DNA of 64,000 bases from Phycisphaerae bacterium (GTDB taxonomy: Bacteria; Planctomycetota; Phycisphaerae; Phycisphaerales; Phycisphaeraceae): positions 62,001 through 126,000 of the forward strand of contig JAUIGU010000003.1 in assembly GCA_030432595.1 (NCBI GenBank), read 5' to 3'. Shown in pieces: positions 60,559 through 64,000 of the stretch; position 1 is the first letter of the stretch; each line of letters opens with the position of its first letter. The notes under the pieces are model-generated. The model made no database searches. It was not told the DNA's origin and saw only the letters and a program-made list of their open reading frames with translations. Made by a program: the position numbers and the translations under genes.

Positions 60559-61047
60559 ATGCAAAACGATCAACCCTCGGCCCCTCCAGACTTCCCGGCC
60601 GATCCGATGCAGTGGACCGACGTACAGTGGAAATCAGTCCTCACGCCGCTCGAGTACCGCATCCTGCGACTGGCCGGCACCGAGCCCCCGGGCACGGGCC
60701 GGTACCTCGACGACCCGGAAGGCCCGGGCATGTACGTTTGTGTTGGTTGCGGCAACCCGTTGTATCCATCGACGACGAAGTTCCACTCGGGCTGCGGCTG
60801 GCCGTCGTTTTTTGAAGAAGTCGAGCCCAACGCGTTGACGATCCACCGCGACGCGTCCCACGGCATGGTCCGCACCGAGATGCGCTGCGCACGCTGCGAC
60901 GGGCACTTGGGCCACGTCTTCGAGGATGCGCCGCATCAGCCCACCGGCAAACGTCATTGTGTCAATGGGTTTGCCGTGCTGTTCGTCCCCGACGGAAGCG
61001 ACCCGCGGGACGTGCTGACCGAGCACCGACAAGCGAATCGCCGGTGA
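60559..61047 (+). CDS. msrB: Peptide-methionine (R)-S-oxide reductase MsrB
   Basis: The 162-residue protein reduces methionine R-sulfoxide. The zinc ligands are two CxxC pairs, CVGCG and CARCD, and the catalytic region is KRHCVNGFAVLFVPD with the active-site Cys of HCVNG. FHSGCGWPSFFE is a further family motif, and an additional Cys there could help resolve the disulfide. There is no signal peptide, so it is cytosolic. ATG 60559 precedes the conserved start; upstream in-frame codons lie in the intergenic hairpin region. Confidence 0.93.
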   Translation: MQNDQPSAPPDFPADPMQWTDVQWKSVLTPLEYRILRLAGTEPPGTGRYLDDPEGPGMYVCVGCGNPLYPSTTKFHSGCGWPSFFEEVEPNALTIHRDASHGMVRTEMRCARCDGHLGHVFEDAPHQPTGKRHCVNGFAVLFVPDGSDPRDVLTEHRQANRR

Positions 61048-61058
61048 CGACAGAAGGG

Positions 61059-61140
61059 TGACAAGTGGCAAGTAACAAGTGAAAAGGGGCGGTATGCTTG
61101 GGGAGACTGCCGGCTTCAACTTTCTCCTTTTGACCTGTCA
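61059..61140. repeat. Heptad inverted repeat between msrB and dodecin
   Basis: The left arm is TGACAAG, TGGCAAG, TAACAAG, TGAAAAG (61059-61086), degenerate copies of one heptamer. The right arm (61120-61140) reads CTTTCTC, CTTTTGA, CCTGTCA, degenerate copies of CTTGTCA, the reverse complement. The spacer is about 33 bases. It fills the msrB-dodecin gap, ending 23 bases before the dodecin ATG. Confidence 0.75.
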
Positions 61141-61163
61141 CGCCTGTTTACCCGGAGCACCCC

Positions 61164-61373
61164 ATGTCCGACCACGTCTACAAACTCATCGAGATCGTCG
61201 GCTCGTCGCCCAAGTCCACCGACGACGCCATCCACAACGCGGTCGCCAAGGCCGGCCAGAGCGTCCGCAACCTGCGCTGGTTCGAAGTGACCGACACGCG
61301 TGGGCACCTCGAAGACGGCAAGGTCGCGCACTTCCAGGTGACGCTGAAGATCGGCTTCACGCTCGACGACTAG
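61164..61373 (+). CDS. Dodecin
   Basis: The 69-residue protein matches dodecin throughout: [38 protein letters not shown] and FQVTLKIGF. Dodecins assemble as dodecamers that bind and buffer flavins in the cytoplasm. The Trp in RWFEV is the residue that sandwiches flavin. It follows msrB with a repeat in between. Confidence 0.93.
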   Translation: MSDHVYKLIEIVGSSPKSTDDAIHNAVAKAGQSVRNLRWFEVTDTRGHLEDGKVAHFQVTLKIGFTLDD

Positions 61374-61398
61374 CAAAGGGTCGGCCGGGGCGCCACGG

Positions 61399-61686
61399 CT
61401 AAAACACGTCGGGGTCTTTGCGCGGCGTCAGCGACAGGCCGAAGCCTTCGTCGGTTTCGGCCCGATCGAGTTGGTGGTTGTCGAGCAGCTTCGCGACTCG
61501 GGGGGCGAGCGCGAGCACGGTGCGGCCGGCGTGGTCGACCTTGGCGTCGCCGAACTCCTGCGGGCCGATGGTGAGGCGGAGCTCCTTGCCGTCGATGACG
61601 AAGCGGGCGGCGGCATCGTCGGGCGCCTCGGACTGCTCGAGCAGTTCGAGCAGTTCGTCACGGGCGGCTTCGGTCACCATGAGCAT
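61399..61686 (-). CDS. HesB/IscA-like domain protein lacking the cluster cysteines
   Basis: The 95-residue protein resembles the A-type iron-sulfur carrier fold: VTEAARDELLELLEQSEAPD at the start, then LRLTIGPQEFGDAKVDHAGR and VLALAPRVAKLLDN. It contains no cysteine at all, so it cannot bind an iron-sulfur cluster as IscA does. It may be a structural or regulatory relative. It is convergent with dodecin, 25 bases away. Confidence 0.7.
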   Translation of the reverse strand: MLMVTEAARDELLELLEQSEAPDDAAARFVIDGKELRLTIGPQEFGDAKVDHAGRTVLALAPRVAKLLDNHQLDRAETDEGFGLSLTPRKDPDVF

Positions 61687-61964
61687 GAGGCGGTTCCGGT
61701 GGGGCGGTGACGTTCAGAACGCGGGCGGGGTGGTCCGCCGCGCATCGTCCGGGCGGATCGTTGCAAAAACGGATTCAAAAGCTGAGCCGTCACGGCACCG
61801 CGGCACCCTGACCCGGATCGAGCGCGGCCCGGAACGGTTCGATTCCGGTTGAACGCGGGGGTTACTCCCCGTATTGTCCCATATTACGCGGTTTGACCAA
61901 GCGAATTCTTGAAGGGGTCCGGGGGTTCGGGCCCCACCGCTTTCAAACAACAGGAGACCCAGAC

Positions 61965-62420
61965 ATGAAGACCCCGCTTCCCGTATCGATGACGGTCCTG
62001 GTGTTGGCCTTGGCGGCGTCGCTCGTCGCGTGCAAGACCGACCTCGACGGTGCCAAGAACAACTACCGCAGCCAGTACAAGACCTACGATGTCGACATCG
62101 CGACCGCGACCGAGGCTGCCAAAGACGTGCTCAACGACCTGGAACTCCGCGAGGTCGAGGCGACCCACACCACGATCGACGGCCAGGCGACCGCCAAGAC
62201 CGCCGACGACACCGAAGTCACGGTCAACGTGACGCGCGTGACCGAGGGCCGCAGCGAGGTCGCCGTCTATGTCGGCAACCTGGGGAATCCGAAGCTGGGC
62301 AACCGGATCCTCGCGCACATCGATGCGAAGCTACTCGGCACCGACGTGTCGGAACTCCTGGATGACGCGGAGGACGCCGTGGAAGACGCGACCGACGCGG
62401 CCTCCGACGCGGCCGAGTAA
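61965..62420 (+). CDS. DUF3568-type lipoprotein
   Basis: The 151-residue lipoprotein has signal VSMTVLVLALAASLVACK with Cys at about residue 23. The mature domain reads AATEAAKDVLNDLELREVEA-like helix and strands TIDGQATAKTADDTEVTVNV, matching DUF3568. The C-terminal DAEDAVEDATDAASDAAE is an acidic low-complexity tail. The function is unknown; related proteins are periplasmic. CAGGAG precedes the ATG. Confidence 0.75.
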   Translation: MKTPLPVSMTVLVLALAASLVACKTDLDGAKNNYRSQYKTYDVDIATATEAAKDVLNDLELREVEATHTTIDGQATAKTADDTEVTVNVTRVTEGRSEVAVYVGNLGNPKLGNRILAHIDAKLLGTDVSELLDDAEDAVEDATDAASDAAE

Positions 62421-62457
62421 ACCCGCCGGTCATGCCCACCATCGGATACGCAACCCC

Positions 62458-62485
62458 ACCCGGCGCGGCGACCACCGCGCCGGGT
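62458..62485. terminator. Eleven-base-pair hairpin between convergent genes
   Basis: ACCCGGCGCGG and CCGCGCCGGGT flank CGACCA. TATT follows on the plus strand. It sits in the 64 bases between the lipoprotein and PfkB stops, so it probably ends the lipoprotein transcript. Confidence 0.6.
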
Positions 62486-63423
62486 TATTCGTTGGGGCCG
62501 TGACGGCGGTGAGCGTCCCGCCGTGCGTCGAATTCTCGGCGGGTCAGCGTCAGTAGCCGCGCGTTGGCGACGCCTTCGAGTGTGAAGCTCGCCATCACCG
62601 CGCCGGCTTCGCCGGCGTCGGCGAGGGTCTGGACCGTCGGGTGTGATCGTCCACCCGTTTCGTGCGTGGCCAGGTGCGTCAGGAAACCGGCCGCAAAGCT
62701 GTCGCCGGCGCCGGTGGGGTCGACGAGTCGGTCCGGCGGGCAAGGCGGGATCACGACCGCGTCTGGCGTGCCCCGGGTGCGCAACACACTGCCGCGCGGC
62801 CCACGCTTGACGACGGCAAAACGCGGGCCCAGGTCGAGGATCGCTTCGGCGGCGTCGGCGGGGTCGCGGTGGCCGGTGAGGTCGAAGGCCTCGTGTTCGT
62901 TGATAAGCAGTCCGTCGATTTCTCGGAGCATGGCCAGCAGCGCGTCGGTGTACTTGTGGACGTACAGGTCGATGGTGTCGGCAAGGACAAGCCGGGCGTC
63001 GGGCAGTTTCCGCCGCAGCGCGAGCTGGTTCTCCGGAGCGTTGACGCCCAGGAAGACGTAACGCGTGTCGGCGTAATGCGGCGGTAGCGGCGGTGGGGCC
63101 TCGACGTTTGGGTCGAAGTCGACGACGAGGGTGTCGCGGTCGTCGAGGTCGTCGTGGTAATCGCCGTGCCAGCGGAAGGTCGGCCCGTCGCGGCGGACAA
63201 CGCCGGTCGTATCCACGCCAGCCTCACACATCTGATCGAGAAACAATTGCGGGTAGTCGCGGCCGACCGCGCCGAGCAAACGGACCGGCGCAAGCAGTCT
63301 TGCCGCCAGCGCGAAGTACATCCCGGCCCCGCCGGACTGATCCTCGTGACGTGACCCGTCGGGGAAGCTGAGCGTGTCCACGCAGAGCGTCCCGTTGACC
63401 AGCACCGGTGGCGTGTCCGTCAT
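62485..63423 (-). CDS. PfkB-family carbohydrate kinase
   Basis: The 312-residue kinase has the ribokinase fold. An early motif GGAGMYFALAARLLA is near residue 30, the acceptor-binding NEHEAFDLTG is at mid-protein, and the anion-hole signature is VDPTGAGDSFAAGF near residue 240. It phosphorylates a sugar or nucleoside; the substrate is not clear. It is 22 bases downstream of a paralogue on the same strand with matching order of motifs, so the two arose by tandem duplication. Confidence 0.87.
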   Translation of the reverse strand: MTDTPPVLVNGTLCVDTLSFPDGSRHEDQSGGAGMYFALAARLLAPVRLLGAVGRDYPQLFLDQMCEAGVDTTGVVRRDGPTFRWHGDYHDDLDDRDTLVVDFDPNVEAPPPLPPHYADTRYVFLGVNAPENQLALRRKLPDARLVLADTIDLYVHKYTDALLAMLREIDGLLINEHEAFDLTGHRDPADAAEAILDLGPRFAVVKRGPRGSVLRTRGTPDAVVIPPCPPDRLVDPTGAGDSFAAGFLTHLATHETGGRSHPTVQTLADAGEAGAVMASFTLEGVANARLLTLTRREFDARRDAHRRHGPNE

Positions 63424-63445
63424 CCCGACAGCGTACCTTCGGCGT

Positions 63446-64000
63446 TCAAACCACCGCGAGCATGTCGGCGTATTCGTTTAGGCGAGTGTCGATGTCCGGG
63501 CGTTTCAGATCGAGCAAGCGCTCCAGCGAGAACTTTTCGATGTTGAAGCTGGCAACCACGGTGCCCGCGGCCATGGCCTTGACGAGCCCGCCGATCGAGG
63601 TGTCGCCCGTCGCGGCGAGGTAGCCCATCATGCCGCCGCCGAACGTGTCGCCGGCCCCGGTGGGATCAACCACATTCTCGGCCGGGTACGCGGGCAGGGC
63701 GGCGACGCCGTCCTTATGCACAAGCAACGCCCCGTGCTCGCCCTTCTTGATCACGACGAACGTCGGCCCCATGTCCAGAATGTGCTTGCCGGCCGTCACC
63801 GGGTTGCGCTTCTCAGTCAGCAGGAACGCTTCGCTGTCGTTCAAGACCAGCCCGTCGATCTGTTTCAGCAGATCGGTCAGCAGCGCCCGTTCGGTCTCGA
63901 TCCACAGGTCCATCGTGTCGGCCACGACGAGCTTGGCTTCGGGAAACTGTGACCGCAGCGCGATCTGCCCGCCGGGGTGCGTGTTGGCCAGGAACACATA
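63446..64000 (-). CDS. PfkB-family carbohydrate kinase, 5' end outside window
   Basis: About 185 C-terminal residues are visible. VVDPTGAGDTFGGGMMGYLA is the PfkB signature and NDSEAFLLTE parallels NEHEAFDLTG of its neighbour. Both share the order ANTHPGGQIAL-like, VADTMDLWIE and HILDMGPTFVVIKKG segments. The frame is open to the window end, so the N-terminus is missing. It is cotranscribed with the next kinase gene. Confidence 0.88.
   Translation of the reverse strand, partial: YVFLANTHPGGQIALRSQFPEAKLVVADTMDLWIETERALLTDLLKQIDGLVLNDSEAFLLTEKRNPVTAGKHILDMGPTFVVIKKGEHGALLVHKDGVAALPAYPAENVVDPTGAGDTFGGGMMGYLAATGDTSIGGLVKAMAAGTVVASFNIEKFSLERLLDLKRPDIDTRLNEYADMLAVV

Overview
The window looks like chromosomal DNA of a planctomycete, most likely of the Phycisphaerae. 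It is GC-rich and encodes six secreted proteins ending in a PEP-CTERM sorting signal. One giant cell-surface protein begins with a LEPR-XLL-type motif, one PEP-CTERM protein has a dockerin-like calcium loop, and rpmI-rplT is uncoupled from infC. There is no phage, plasmid, rRNA operon, CRISPR array or transposase. The taxonomic call is inference from gene content, not from a marker-gene comparison.

Layout. 1-6536 is a giant RTX adhesin (minus, 3' end outside the window). 7063-7623 is a broken hypothetical gene, followed by a string of hairpins and tRNA-Arg(CCG). 8134-12110 (minus) holds a GltS-type transporter, a lipoprotein amidohydrolase and rlmN. 12164-22308 (plus) holds a small zincin, a secreted protein, a glycosidase-like protein, purL, a DUF1223 protein and polA. 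22335-25851 has a small lipoprotein, a gene-free palindrome-rich gap, a sulfotransferase and a GH43 arabinanase. 25908-29021 (minus) is a RimK-type module: retropepsin-like protease, RimK fused to an RCK_C domain, and an AstE/AspA-type hydrolase. 30023-32897 is a partial Tad pilus cluster (TadB, TadC, FHA protein). Then come a RIO kinase/RNHCP pair, a FIST plus GGDEF-EAL signalling pair, an isolated trpB, and two PEP-CTERM genes. 41802-49170 carries SUI1, a HAD phosphatase, ogt, a beta-CASP metallo-beta-lactamase protein, recJ and a SpoIID-domain lipoprotein. 49262-54515 has three PEP-CTERM genes and a LOG-family gene. 54639-57262 holds rplT, rpmI, dnaN and a small membrane protein. The rest holds an SGNH hydrolase, a PEP-CTERM haloperoxidase-like protein, msrB, dodecin, a HesB-like protein, a DUF3568 lipoprotein and two tandem PfkB kinases.

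The most unusual content lies between the genes. At least ten compact inverted-repeat elements of several unrelated sequence families sit in gaps, often inside probable operons. Four of them (11726-11841, 30886-30985, 55099-55190, 61059-61140) share one architecture: each arm is a run of degenerate 7-bp direct repeats, and the opposite arm carries the reverse-complement heptamer. The heptamer differs at every locus. One copy is inserted in frame inside rlmN, and another element of this general kind supplies the C-terminal codons of the RimB-like protease gene. The resemblance to cyanobacterial heptanucleotide STRRs and to Rickettsia palindromic elements is from general knowledge; the inverted heptad architecture is read directly from the sequence.
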